A DNA stretch of 64,000 nt from Eutreptiella sp. 'Long Island Sound 2002'. Lineage: Eukaryota > Euglenozoa > Euglenophyceae > Eutreptiales > Eutreptiaceae. The translations under genes were made by a program, and so were the position numbers. This document shows, in pieces, positions 1 through 10,357 of the stretch. The notes under the pieces were generated by a model. It did no database searches. It had not been told where the DNA came from and saw only the letters and a program-made list of their open reading frames with translations. The stretch is taken from NCBI GenBank assembly GCA_964036045.1, contig OZ038391.1, positions 42,915,621-42,979,620 of the forward strand, in the 5' to 3' direction. Each line of letters opens with the position of its first letter. The first letter of the stretch is position 1.

Positions 1-941
1 GCCCCCAACTCAGTCCATTGACATGCATGACTGTTGTCAATGGCGTTGCGTGTGCAATATGTGTGCAGGGGCAGTTGTGGGGATCCCGGAGCTTTGGAAA
101 AGGGGATCCAGGGAGAGGTGTACAAGGCCATGGATCGGCCACTCTGAGCTCTGGTGCCGAACAGGTTGCTTGCGTTTGAAAATGGTTCATCTTTTGTCTG
201 AAACACCTCTGCACGGCCGCACACACAATGATTTTATGGAACCCCTTGTCGAGCTAGTCCCTAAACCACCAGCTTCAGGTTTTCTGAATTGTCAAGGTCC
301 AGGCAACGCCTCTGAAGGCGTTGGGATTTTGCAGTGCCACTGATTTGTCACCGATGGTGGGTGTTGCAATATGGCACAGAACCGTATCGGTATTTGTGTC
401 CCCCCCCTCCCCAGTGCACAAGGCCCGAATATGGTGGCACAAGTGGTGTCATCACCCACAGAGCTCTGGATATCTAGTGCATTCCCATTATGTAGACCAG
501 CGCTTGCGTATGCCCAGCACCCTCCATTGCATTGTTGCATTGTCACGGGGTGCACCTGTGTTTTCTTTTCCTGTGTAGCGGCCCCTCGTGTCTACACGCA
601 GTTTTGGTGCACCCTTGGGGTGCTAGAGTATCGCAACCTCTACCTGTGGTGCTACTGGATGGTACGCCATCCTAGGACGAAGCACACAACGGCATAGCAA
701 GTCTACACGAAAGTCTCAGTGTCACACACTCACTAAGACTTCCGGAGCACTTACATTCAGCGTGGCGACGTCCTCCCCTCCGAGCCGTCCGGCAGCTGAA
801 AACCTTGGCACACACACACAAACACGCACACATACCGAGGAAGTGTGCGAGCAATGGTTGCCAGTGTGCACCCATAGGGCCACATCGGTAGAAGACGACC
901 AGTTAATGGCGAGTGGCGCGTACGCACACACACACACGAAA
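1..941. other. Intergenic, no gene recognised
   Basis: No open frame here has recognisable protein character. The stretch holds CA-rich microsatellites near 806-832 and 921-940. It runs into the reading frame of the retroelement that follows, so part of it may be eroded transposon sequence. Confidence 0.5.
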
Positions 942-1658
942 GCACATCCGATACAGAGGGTCTCAGGGACTTCCTACAGGACATGTCAGATGCGGAGTCA
1001 GTGCCAGATTTTCTCCTAGACTCCACGAAGCCACATGCTTGGACAGACGGGTCCGAGATCGGAGGGCGGGCGGGGTACGGGGTATACTTCCCCCATGCAG
1101 AATATGATAACATCAGCGAGCCGGTAGTGGGACCACAGACCAATAACAAGGTAGAGGTATTGGTAGTCAGAGCAGGAATCCGCGCAGTGCGCAACACCCA
1201 GGAGCTGTGTTTGTACAGTGACTCCAAGTGGTGTGTGGATATTTTTAACAATTTGCAGTTATATAAAAAAGCGCGCATGGATGGCACAGGGTAAAAAGCC
1301 AGTCAGGCACAATGATGTTTGGGAGGAAAATTTTCAATTACTACAGGGTAGGAAAGCGCCAGTGTCCATGACACATGTGTATGGGCACAATAAGCTATAT
1401 AATGACGCTGCAGATGACCTGGCCAAGGCTGGGGCAGCAAGGTCCATGGTACATAGGGCATCACGGCCTAGAGGGCCAGCAGAGGGAGAACTGAGGGCGA
1501 GGAGGCAGAAGCACATGAGAACACAAGGGGTAAAAAGGCAGGCAGCAGTGCAGGCATCACAAAGTGACTCAGCTAGCGACAGGCCTATAGTTATCCGCCA
1601 CAAGCGGCGACAAATGCGCAGTGCGCCGATGGACAATCCGGACCCCGAGCTAGACTAG
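942..1658 (+). pseudogene. Retroelement RNase H domain, frameshifted
   Basis: This is the RNase H domain of a retrotransposon, the activity that removes the RNA strand of the RNA-DNA hybrid during element replication. The frame is open from about 942. The family's acidic and His motifs are visible in order: TDGSEIGG (first Asp), NNKVEVLVVRAGI (Glu), YSDSKWCVD (Asp), then after a frame change THVYGHNKLYNDAADDLAKAG (His and last Asp). The frame breaks near 1290, where an extra base after GGCACAGGG moves KKPVRHNDVW into the next frame; this is consistent with a single insertion. A basic tail ending IPDPELD-like (NPDPELD) follows to the stop at 1658. A domain of this sort usually follows the reverse transcriptase of non-LTR elements, but no RT is visible upstream. 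The DNA is treated as a dead copy. Confidence 0.8.
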
Positions 1659-1739
1659 AGTTAGACAAGCAGCCGAGACACAGTGTATTGATGTGACCCA
1701 CGAACCGCCCCCTCCCCCCCCCCCCACACACAAACGCTG

Positions 1740-1987
1740 TAGATGCATTGGCACGGGCAGGGGCAGCAAAGTCTAGGGTTCATAAAACATTACGGCCCAA
1801 GGGGCCACTAGACGATGGCCCAAGGGTTAGGAGGCCAAAGCACACAAGGACGAAAGGGGTAAAACAACAGGCAGCAGTGCAGGTCTCAAAGGACGACTTA
1901 AGCAGTGATAGGCCTATAGTAATCCGCCACAGGCGGCAGGAGATGCGCAATGCGCCGATGGACATTCCGGATCCCGAGCTAGCCTAG
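1740..1987 (+). repeat. Duplicated 3' tail of the RNase H retroelement
   Basis: The last part of the element (about 1430-1658) recurs here in the same orientation. Shared landmarks are LAKAGAA/LARAGAA, the basic stretch ending in KRQAAVQ or KQQAAVQ, the segment SDRPIVIRH, and the ending PMDxPDPEL before a stop. The copies differ at many codons yet keep one frame, so the duplication is old or both copies were once under selection. The spacer at 1700-1725 holds a poly-C run. Confidence 0.75.
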
Positions 1988-2841
1988 TGACAAGCAGAGA
2001 GCCGAGGTACAGTGTATAGTCGTGACCCACGAACCATTCCCTTTTTGCTATGATTGTGTGTACCACAGAGAACTGCCACAGGCACGAACAGAGCATGGAT
2101 TGAATCACGGGGCAATTGGCCATTGGCACACACCGGAGCGGATATTCCAAACATTGCTGCAGTGCGGACAGAGCTGTACAAAGGTGGTGTATCATAGCAA
2201 AGCTGTACAAAGGTGGTGTATCATAGCGAACACTATTGCATTGGTTGAAATGATTCGGCGTCACACACACACAAATTCTTGTTGATCTCTGCCCCTACGT
2301 GATAGTGGGAAGCAGGGTTCAGCATGGGGCACAACCATTGGTTCCCCTTCCTGCTCTTCCCGTTCTTGGGTGCTTGAGTAGTGATGTCACTGATGTGCGT
2401 TGGAGTGAACAGTTTCAGAATTCTTTGTGGACAGGTCTGTTGGGCGTTCTGGCTCGTGTGGGGGCATTTGTTCCCGCCACCACCAACTTTTGGCTGTCCT
2501 TAGGGAGATGAAAGAAGAAATGCAGCATAGTCCTAGTTGCAAGCAAACAGTGGACTGACAGTGATTTTCGGTGTGGGTTTTCGGTTTTGAGGTTTTTTTA
2601 TGGTCAACATTTCTTTCAGTCACATGTATTTTCTGTGCATACAGTGAATAGCTGTGTGCCACACAGTGTGTGTACAGCCGCTTCGCTTGTTCTGTCGTTA
2701 TCCACGCCCCCCCCCCCCCCCCCCCACACAGACCCACTGAACATCGTGCACGGCCGCCCTGATAGACACACATCTCACCCAGTGGCTGTTGATTGCCGAG
2801 TCACTCACCCATCACCAACAGCCATATTATGTATTCCTGAC
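1988..2841. other. Spacer with 29-bp tandem duplication and poly-C run
   Basis: A 29-bp unit starting AGCTGTACAAAGGTGG is tandemly duplicated at 2172-2229. A run of about 20 C with a CACA tail lies at 2707-2731. The frame of the downstream RAP gene stays open back to about 2587, but that extension includes the poly-C tract (poly-Pro) and starts without ATG, so it is better read as 5' untranslated sequence. Confidence 0.5.
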
Positions 2842-5169
2842 ATGTCTGAGGCATTGGCTCAGGGTCAAAATGTGACCCGTTGGTACATGCAAGGCACATG
2901 TAGTCGTGCAATACTCCCCCACGTGGCTACACCCCATTTCCTTCCTGTAGGAAACAGTGGATGCACTGTCATGCGGGGGCGGGAGACAGGCTCACAAAAC
3001 ACAAGAGTGAGAGATGGTGTGGATTTCCGTCATTCCTCACCCACGCGCACAGGGCTGAATGCTGAGGAGCTGACCCAGGTTGCGTTGGCAAGCGCTGCCC
3101 TTGGGTCCAACAACCGCCAACTGGGGGACGCCATTGCAGAACATGCCTCCAACCCCGACGTCCTGTCGACCTGCAGTGGTGCGCAGGTCATGGATCTGGC
3201 GTGCTCCATCGCAAAGGTCGGCGTGTCGGATGCGGCGCGGGTGGGCCCCTTCGCCGCGCATAGCCTGCACCGCGACACACTGACGACCCTGCGGCCCAAT
3301 CAGGTCGCGAACTTGGCGGCGGCCCTGGCGCGCCTTGGCCACCAGGACGACGCCGCGATCACCGCGTTGGAGGACCGGGTTCTGGGGCACGGGTTCTTCA
3401 GCACGTTGAGCGCCAAGGGCCTCGCGCGCCTCGCGTGGGCCTTCGCACGGCTCGGGCTCCGGCACGCCCCGACCCTCGACGCGCTCGCGCGCCGCGCCGC
3501 CGAGCCCACGGTGCTGTCGGAGATGAACGCGCAGGACGTGGCCAACATCGCGTGGGCCTTCGCGAGTCTGGCGACCCGCGACGACGCCCTCATGTCCGCC
3601 CTGGCCTCCCGCAGCCGCGACGTGGACGTGCTCGAGGCGTTCACCGCCCAGGGCCTCGCCGTCACCTCCTGGGCCTTCGCGAGCCTCGGCATCCACGACG
3701 CGCCACTCATGCGGGCGCTGTCACGGCAGATGCGCCGCGGCCCTTTCTTCGACGTCTGCAACGGACAGGACGTTGCGAACGTCGCGGTCGCGTTGGCGAC
3801 CCTCGGCATTAGCGATGCGGAGCTGATGGCCGCGCTCACGCGAAAGCTGGCGGATGAGCGCTTCCTAGCGGGTCTGGGTGCGCAAGCCGTCGCCAACACC
3901 GCCTGGGCTTTGGTGAAGCTCGGCACGGGCGACGAGGCCCTGATCTCTCAGCTCGGGGCCCGGGCCCAGCACGCTGCGGTCCTCCCGGCGCTGACGGCGC
4001 AGGGCACGGCCCATATCGCGTGGGCCTTCGCGACGCTCGGACTCCGCGACGATGACCTGATGGCAGCGCTGGCCCGGCAGGCGGTCCGCGCCCTGCCCGA
4101 CGCCGCGCCGCACGACATCGCGATGACTGCGTGGGCCTTCGCGACTCTCGGCGTGCGGGACGTGGCGCTGTGCGAGGCCATCGCCGGGCGGTGCACGCGC
4201 GCCGACGTGATCGGCGACTTCAACGCCCAGGACGTCGCCAATCTCGCGTGGGCCCTGGCGGCCCTGGGGTTCGAATCCGACGGCCTCATGGCCGCGCTCG
4301 CGGACCGGCTCGCGCGGCCGGACGTCACCGCGACCTTCAACGCGCAGGAGATCGCGAACGTCGCCTGGGCGTTCGCGAAGCTCGGCGTGAAGGCCCCGCA
4401 GCTGCTACCCACGCTCTCCGCGTGGGTCCGGGCGGGCCCTGCCGCGCTGGACGACGCGTCTCCGCAGGGCATCGCCAACGTCGCCTGGTCTTTGGTCGTG
4501 CTGGACTCGAGGGACGACACCGATTTTGCGACGCTGATTGCCGCGTTCATGCCCCACGCGGCTACGGACTACCCGGAGTTGCCCGTGCACCTCAGCCAAA
4601 TGCATCAGGTGGGGCTGCACGTGCGTCTGCATCCGGACGAGCTGCCGCTCAGCGCCGCGGCGCTCGCGGATTCCGGCGAGTTCACGGATCAGTGCCGCGC
4701 GGCGTTCACCGCGCAGCCGCAGGTCCGCTCCGCAACGCAGGCGGACGTCGCGGAGGTGGTGCACGGGATGGGCCTGGCTTTCGAGGAGGAGGCGACTCTG
4801 GCGGACGCCGGGCACTATTCCGTGGACTTTCTGTTGACTGGCAAGCGACTTGTGGTGGAGGTCGAGGGGCCCACCCACTTCGTCCGGGGGGCCGTCGGGC
4901 TGCGGGACTCCGGCGCGACGATGTTGAAGCATCGGCAGCTGCAGGGCTTCGGGTACCGCGTGGTGTCCGTGGCCGCCCACGAGTGGACGTCGCTGGAGAC
5001 ATTGGAGGACAAGCAGCTGTACCTTCATTTGTTGTGGTATTTGGTGATCGACAGGGACGGTGCGGGAGGACGTGGCGGAGGAGGCAGTGCGGCGGCAGGA
5101 GGACGCCGAGGGGGACGGGAGGAGGCAGAGGGCGAGGGCGAAGAAGGGACCCGGCAGGCCTCCGGGTGA
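2842..5169 (+). CDS. RAP-domain protein with OPR-like helical repeats
   Basis: Predicted 775-residue protein, probably an RNA-binding factor imported into plastid or mitochondrion. RAP proteins with this architecture act in processing, stability or translation of specific organelle transcripts. Residues about 76-555 hold roughly 11 helical repeats of about 36-40 residues, each with a core like ANIAWAFASLG followed by a second helix such as DDALMSALASR. The RAP domain sits near residues 634-735, with VVEVEGPTHFV, a LKHRQL segment and the AHEWTSLE/YLHLLWYLV end typical of the fold. A Gly/Glu/Arg-rich tail closes the protein. The start is the ATG at 2842; the frame is open further upstream only through poly-C sequence. 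The N-terminal 75 residues are Arg/Ser/Thr-containing and could be a transit peptide. GC content is far above the flanks. No intron is needed. Confidence 0.9.
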   Translation: MSEALAQGQNVTRWYMQGTCSRAILPHVATPHFLPVGNSGCTVMRGRETGSQNTRVRDGVDFRHSSPTRTGLNAEELTQVALASAALGSNNRQLGDAIAEHASNPDVLSTCSGAQVMDLACSIAKVGVSDAARVGPFAAHSLHRDTLTTLRPNQVANLAAALARLGHQDDAAITALEDRVLGHGFFSTLSAKGLARLAWAFARLGLRHAPTLDALARRAAEPTVLSEMNAQDVANIAWAFASLATRDDALMSALASRSRDVDVLEAFTAQGLAVTSWAFASLGIHDAPLMRALSRQMRRGPFFDVCNGQDVANVAVALATLGISDAELMAALTRKLADERFLAGLGAQAVANTAWALVKLGTGDEALISQLGARAQHAAVLPALTAQGTAHIAWAFATLGLRDDDLMAALARQAVRALPDAAPHDIAMTAWAFATLGVRDVALCEAIAGRCTRADVIGDFNAQDVANLAWALAALGFESDGLMAALADRLARPDVTATFNAQEIANVAWAFAKLGVKAPQLLPTLSAWVRAGPAALDDASPQGIANVAWSLVVLDSRDDTDFATLIAAFMPHAATDYPELPVHLSQMHQVGLHVRLHPDELPLSAAALADSGEFTDQCRAAFTAQPQVRSATQADVAEVVHGMGLAFEEEATLADAGHYSVDFLLTGKRLVVEVEGPTHFVRGAVGLRDSGATMLKHRQLQGFGYRVVSVAAHEWTSLETLEDKQLYLHLLWYLVIDRDGAGGRGGGGSAAAGGRRGGREEAEGEGEEGTRQASG

Positions 5170-5499
5170 CGCGTCGCACAGCGGTGCTGCCCGGCCCCGC
5201 CCGACCTCAAACGATCTCAGGTCGACCCAAACCCGCCGCAAAGTGACCCACAACGGCCAGAAGGAGGACTGTGGCGCCGAGCGTCTTCACATTGGCCATC
5301 AAGTCGCCTTCTTCGCCGCAGGTGCCCGTCGGTAGCTATTGATCATTTTCTTGGTTTGACTCTTGATCGCCTTTTTTTCCTTTCTGGTGATGACCACCCA
5401 ACGCGTCTCTAACCCGGGGCTTGGGGTGCGAACTGCAAGGGCACGCGGGACCCCTGGAAATACGACAGCATCTTTCAGGTCCGGTTCAATGGCATCGGT

Positions 5500-5529
5500 C
5501 CGGAAACTTTCACAAATGAAAGTTTCCGG
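5500..5529. repeat. Perfect 13-bp hairpin
   Basis: Arms CCGGAAACTTTCA (5500-5512) and its exact complement (5517-5529) flank a CAAA loop. It lies about 330 bp after the RAP stop codon. It could be a 3'-UTR structure or the scar of a mobile element; nothing in the sequence decides between them. Confidence 0.7.
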
Positions 5530-7694
5530 GCGACACCATACGACCAAACGGCCCAATTTGTTTGCCATTCCATTTCAGAGCAGATATGAGCATGAAGGAT
5601 TTGGAATGTCTCCAAATGACCCTAAAATGCCTCGGCGAACACTCCAGGGTGTACCGGCAACGGGGCTTGTCCTTTGGCTCAGCTCACGGGCCCGCACTGC
5701 CTCGCTGTTAACAGTGTGGGCGGATGTTCCGGAAGACTGACCTTTGGTTAGCAGAGCTGTCCACTAAATGCTGGGGAGGTGTGAAAAAGGTTTGTGGGGT
5801 GGCGATCATCCAGCCCCCCGAACGTCCCCAAACCCTTGCAACTGCCAATGAGCTGCCAAAGCTGGGGCGCTGCACCACAAAATTTTCGAGGATGAGATGC
5901 AGCGCAATTGACCAGACAAAAATACCACGAATATTGGTGGGCCGCAGGGGCAGCTGTCCTGGGGTGGCATGTTTTGAGGTTCCCGTCGTTGGGGCCCCCT
6001 CAGGGGGGGCAGGTTGGGCTGTTTTTAGGCTCCCGTCACAGACCCCCCCCCCCCCGCCCTGCTACCCCAGGGGTCTAGAAAAGGGGACTGAATGACCACC
6101 GCCCCCCACAAACCTTTGTCCTCTCAGCCCTGACTGGGGTCGACTTTTGGGGGCCCATTAACTGTCGTTCCTCTGCGAAATCCCATCAAGAGCCATCATC
6201 CACGTGGGAGGCAGAGGGCTACCTCTGGACAGACCCATACGAGAGCCAACGGTGGGGGGTACTGTTGCGCAAATGCTCCTCTTTTTTCCTTCTCTTCTCT
6301 TCAGGCAGGGAGACGGTGAGAAAAGGAAATGGGCTTCTGGGGTTTCGCGAAAGGTGACAACAAGCAGGAGCGCTGGTACACACCCTGACCCAAGACCCAT
6401 GTACACCCCATGGCATTCTTTTTGACACGCACACTGAGACCGAGCAACAACTGAGTGGCAAACAGCCGCAGTGGGACGTCAGGTTGCACGGTTGGTCAGG
6501 TTGCTCTGCACTTGTGTGTTGCTTTGCAATTCATGTCGTGTTTGCTACAAACATTCTTTAAGGCTGGTGCATTACATTACATCCGCCCGGAACAATGACG
6601 CTACCACTGCCACTCTACCCACTGTATCATCTGCTGAATGATGAGGGATGGGGCAATGGTTCTCTTCGGGTTTGTGTGCTGTGTGCTGAGTTTGAGGCCA
6701 GTAGGCATTCCACAATCTACAGCCCCTGAGCCGTGCCACAGGGTACGCCACAAGATATTACAGAGGGATGGGAGACAAAGTGCCCCTCAGCTCTGGGGTG
6801 CCTACTGGTTCCGGAAGGGGCCAAGGGTCGCACGTCAGCGCGCCCGGATTTCACGGTGTTGGGAAGTGTTAAGAAAGTGTCGCAGTGTGCACCTCAACAG
6901 TGCGCTGGGGTACGTACTCCGATGGCATGGCCCATCATGCAGCAAGCATCCTCATGGTTGCAAATCATTATATATTTGGGTGTAATGCCTGGAAGGCAGG
7001 TACCCCTTGAGTGTAGGGTTCGGTTGTTTGGTGCCCCGTTGCTGCTCGCATCGTATCATTCCACTTTGTGCCTGGAAGCTGTCAATTGTCGACAGAAATC
7101 AGGAGAGACTGACGTTGCTGGTGATTCCGGATTCCATTTTTTGTCTCACTGCCTGTTTTTGTTTGTGTACTCCTCATGCCTTGCTCAAGCACTGCTGCGT
7201 TATAATGGTGCAGCATGATTCAACAACTATTGGACCGAGCGCACTACAACCAGGAAATGTGTTGCCACAAAGACTCCAAAGTGGGGGTGCTACAATGGGC
7301 AGTTTTGGCAAACCCAAAGTCATTTCGCAATTGCGTGCAATCGTACACAATCAATTGTTCTACCTGTTCAAAGCCTGTTTTAGTTGTTGTGTGCCACAAT
7401 GCATTTCTATTGCAGGCCTAATGTCTCACCTTGTTTGGGAGAACCTTTTGCTAACAGGTGTTGACAATACCTGTGATGAAGCGAAAATTTCCCATTCATG
7501 AGGGAGCTTTAGTTCACTGGGTTCACTGGGCAACCTTCCCCCCAATTTCCCCCAGTTTTTACATAGCTTCGTTGACTCTGGCCCCATTTGCCCGCTCTGC
7601 CTGTTTATTTGTCAACCGGCTGAGTGATCAACCTGAGACAACCCATGATTTTTACATCATGGTTGTTACATTGTGTCTCCGCAGAGAACAGTAA
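5530..7694. other. Intergenic, no gene recognised
   Basis: Both strands have only short, low-complexity frames. Poly-C tracts occur at about 6047-6057. I see no splice-linked exons or conserved protein motifs. Confidence 0.5.
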
Positions 7695-8194
7695 CATGGC
7701 TGCAGAATGGCTAGCTGTTAACGATGTGAGCCAAACCCCTGAAGAAACCATCAAACGCCCTTTTTATAACCCCTTTCCAAATTCTTATCACATGGATACC
7801 ATCAATAGCACCAAACTCATCTTCTACCCCATAAAGCCAGTACCCGGTGGAAAAGGCCCAAAACTAGGTTTGGTAGTTGCCGACTCACAAAACTTCGCAT
7901 TGTGCGAGAACTAAAGGAACAACATTCCCCAGTCATGGATGATTTCCTCATCATCTCAGCGCAAGAGCCCTTGTGGAAAGTGCCGCCAAATGGGGAGGGT
8001 CCAACAACAACAGGGCTGCTTGTAAAGGACAAAACTCCCGTTTGCCTTTAGATCTGAAGCTGATGAAGAAGGATCACCACTATTTTATCAAGAGATCCAA
8101 AAGAGATTATAAACTCTCGAAGCAAATATGGACGCAGTTCCTCACAACACCCAGGAACCCATCTTGTGCTTTATCCTCGGCACTTTTGGTCTAG
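7695..8194 (+). pseudogene. Decayed ORF remnant, family unknown
   Basis: An open frame from the ATG at 7696 reads MAAEWLAVNDVSQTPEE and continues to a stop at 7914. The next frame then continues with protein-like sequence (RELKEQHSPVMDDF, LWKVPPNGEGPTTTG, LLVKDKTPVCL) to about 8049. A third stretch, in another frame, runs to 8194. The base composition is more AT-rich than in the host genes. The pattern suggests an old coding region broken by frameshifts, plausibly a transposon ORF. I do not recognise the family. Confidence 0.35.
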
Positions 8195-8787
8195 TGGTGT
8201 AAAGCAAACATGCATGCAGTGTGCACACAATGCAACAACAATAGGCCCTTTCATGGCTGACCCACGTACATTGTGGGCCTCCTGATGTTCCAGAATTCCT
8301 CGCCAAGGATTGCCGCTGTTGCTCCTGATCATTGGTATCTTCCCATTTAGTGGGGGTGTGCTGGGGGGTTTTCTTCTTTCGTGTGGCTCTTGCTGATGCT
8401 TCTCATTCTTCAGATATCGATTCCCGAGATTCTAATTCCATAATTCTTCCACTGACTTCATCATCCGAGGCAAGGCCAAGGCATCAGTGTCATCATGCAA
8501 TGAGAACGATGGGACAACGCTGTTGTCGGGGTCAGGGTCAGGGTGTGCATGTGCGTCGAGGGGGGAGACGGATTTTTATGTAGACCCTCCGACCTCCCTG
8601 CTCCGGAGATTCTACATGCCACATTGACGGGGAAGATGGTTTTGCATGAAGGACAGCCCATTCCATCGAGGCATGCAGCATTCAACATCCCTCAGCATTT
8701 TCCAGGGCCCCCCACAGCCCCTCTACAACGGCATTACTGGGCCGCCCTGACCAGTCCACGCCTTCCTGCCTCTCAAATTATTTTCAG
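8195..8787. other. Upstream region of the RRM/CCCH gene
   Basis: There is no confident gene. The last bases, TTATTTTCAG at 8778-8787, look like a splice acceptor, and the frame of the next exon is open back to that point. An upstream exon may therefore lie in this stretch. A candidate acceptor TCTCATTCTTCAG ends near 8412, but the frames that follow are not convincing. Confidence 0.4.
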
Positions 8788-8882
8788 TGTTCCATGAATG
8801 TACTCCTCCGCACGCGATCCTGACCGTCTGCCACGCATTTGCGTGCTTCGAGCACCAGGGCATCCCTCAAGACTGCCCGAGG

Positions 8883-10183
8883 ATGGCCACCTTCGATGAG
8901 ATCCAGGCGAAACGCAGGGGCACCGACTACATCCCCAACATTCCCTTGATCCCCATCCCTCAAAAGGTTGACCGCAAGGCTTTCTACCACAAGAATTTCG
9001 ATGAGAGTCTGCTCAAGCCCTTAAAGGAGGTCACTGGCACGCGGTGCACATGCGTTTGTGGGGCTGGGGAATCTTGCGGTTGTGTTGTTCTAGAGGCTCA
9101 GCGATACGCGCACACAGCGGCACTATACGGGTGTTTGCACAGGCGCATGGAGGGGGACTACTTCGCAAGGCTGGAAAGTTGCCCTGCGGTGAAAGCGGTC
9201 AAAGCATTGCAGCCTCGAAGGCCGCTTCAGATAGACGCGTGGGCGGGTGGGCGGGGTCCTGGCTGGCCGATTGTACAGAGCAGATTCCGCAGTGGACGAC
9301 GATAAACGAGTGTGTGCTCGCACCGCTCGCAAACACTCGTTTTGGGCCCGCTTTCCCCGTTGGTAAATCGCAAGCCGGCGCCACTGCTGCGGCTGCTGCT
9401 CAGTAGCCTCCGCTTTGGGACTGCCCCGGCACAGCACCCCGGACCCCCATGCCTTCAAACCCATTCCCTGGCCTTCTTCGCCCGAGCCCCCCCCCCCCCG
9501 TCCCCACCTCCCCCGCAACTGCCAGTCTCCGCCCTCGCAAAGGTCGTATTCGTCGTGACAAACCTGGCGCCCGACGTGATGGCCAAGGACCTGTACGTCC
9601 TGTTCGAGATGTACGTGGACGTGCTGGTCGTGTCCTTCACGCCGACGGGGTCCATGGGGCTGGTCCTGGGGCTCTTTGACCCGGACCGCCTCAAACTCCT
9701 CGTCGACGCCGTCAACGGCATCGGGATGGGTGCGTCCGGGACCCCCGTGAACATCATCCCCTCCTTCTACGACTTCTACCGCAGCCACTTCAGCACCGCT
9801 GCCTGCCCCAAGGGCGGGCAGTGCCCGTACCTGCACGACCCGTACCGCCGCCAGATATGCCGCTGGGCCTACATGCCGGGCCGCGCCTGCGGCTCCAAGA
9901 ACTGTCCGCATAATCACAGCGAAGATCGCCGGCCGGAGCTGTGTCCCCACTTTCTGGAGAAGCCGCCGGCGAGTGCTCATGCGCAGCGCAAGCGGCTCTC
10001 AGCCGGGACCCCCACCGCCTACGTCCACTGCTTCATCGCGCCCCCCGACGTTTGCATGAGCGAAGAGGCAGTGCTCCGAGAGTTCTGCAAAGATCACTTG
10101 GAGCTCAATGTCGTTGGGTACAACCTCATCGACGATCAGATGAAGATCCGCTTTCAGGTCCCAGATGCTGCTGCTGCTGCTAC

Positions 10184-10238
<55 letters not shown>

Positions 10239-10326
10239 GGTGTTGTTGGTGGTGGTGGTGGTGGTGGTGGTTGCGGTGTTGTTGTTGCTGCTGTTGTTGT
10301 CGTTATTTTTGTTGTCAGTGCTGTTG

Positions 10327-10357
<31 letters not shown>

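Noticed and set aside
3030-5253. Long minus-strand and alternate + frames under the RAP gene
   Set aside because: They are shadows of the GC-rich repeat coding frame and have Arg/Pro/Ala-rich nonsense composition.
9123-9980. 285-codon minus-strand frame opposite exon 2 of the RRM/CCCH gene
   Set aside because: It overlaps exons with clear RRM and CCCH motifs on the + strand and spans intron 1, as a shadow would.
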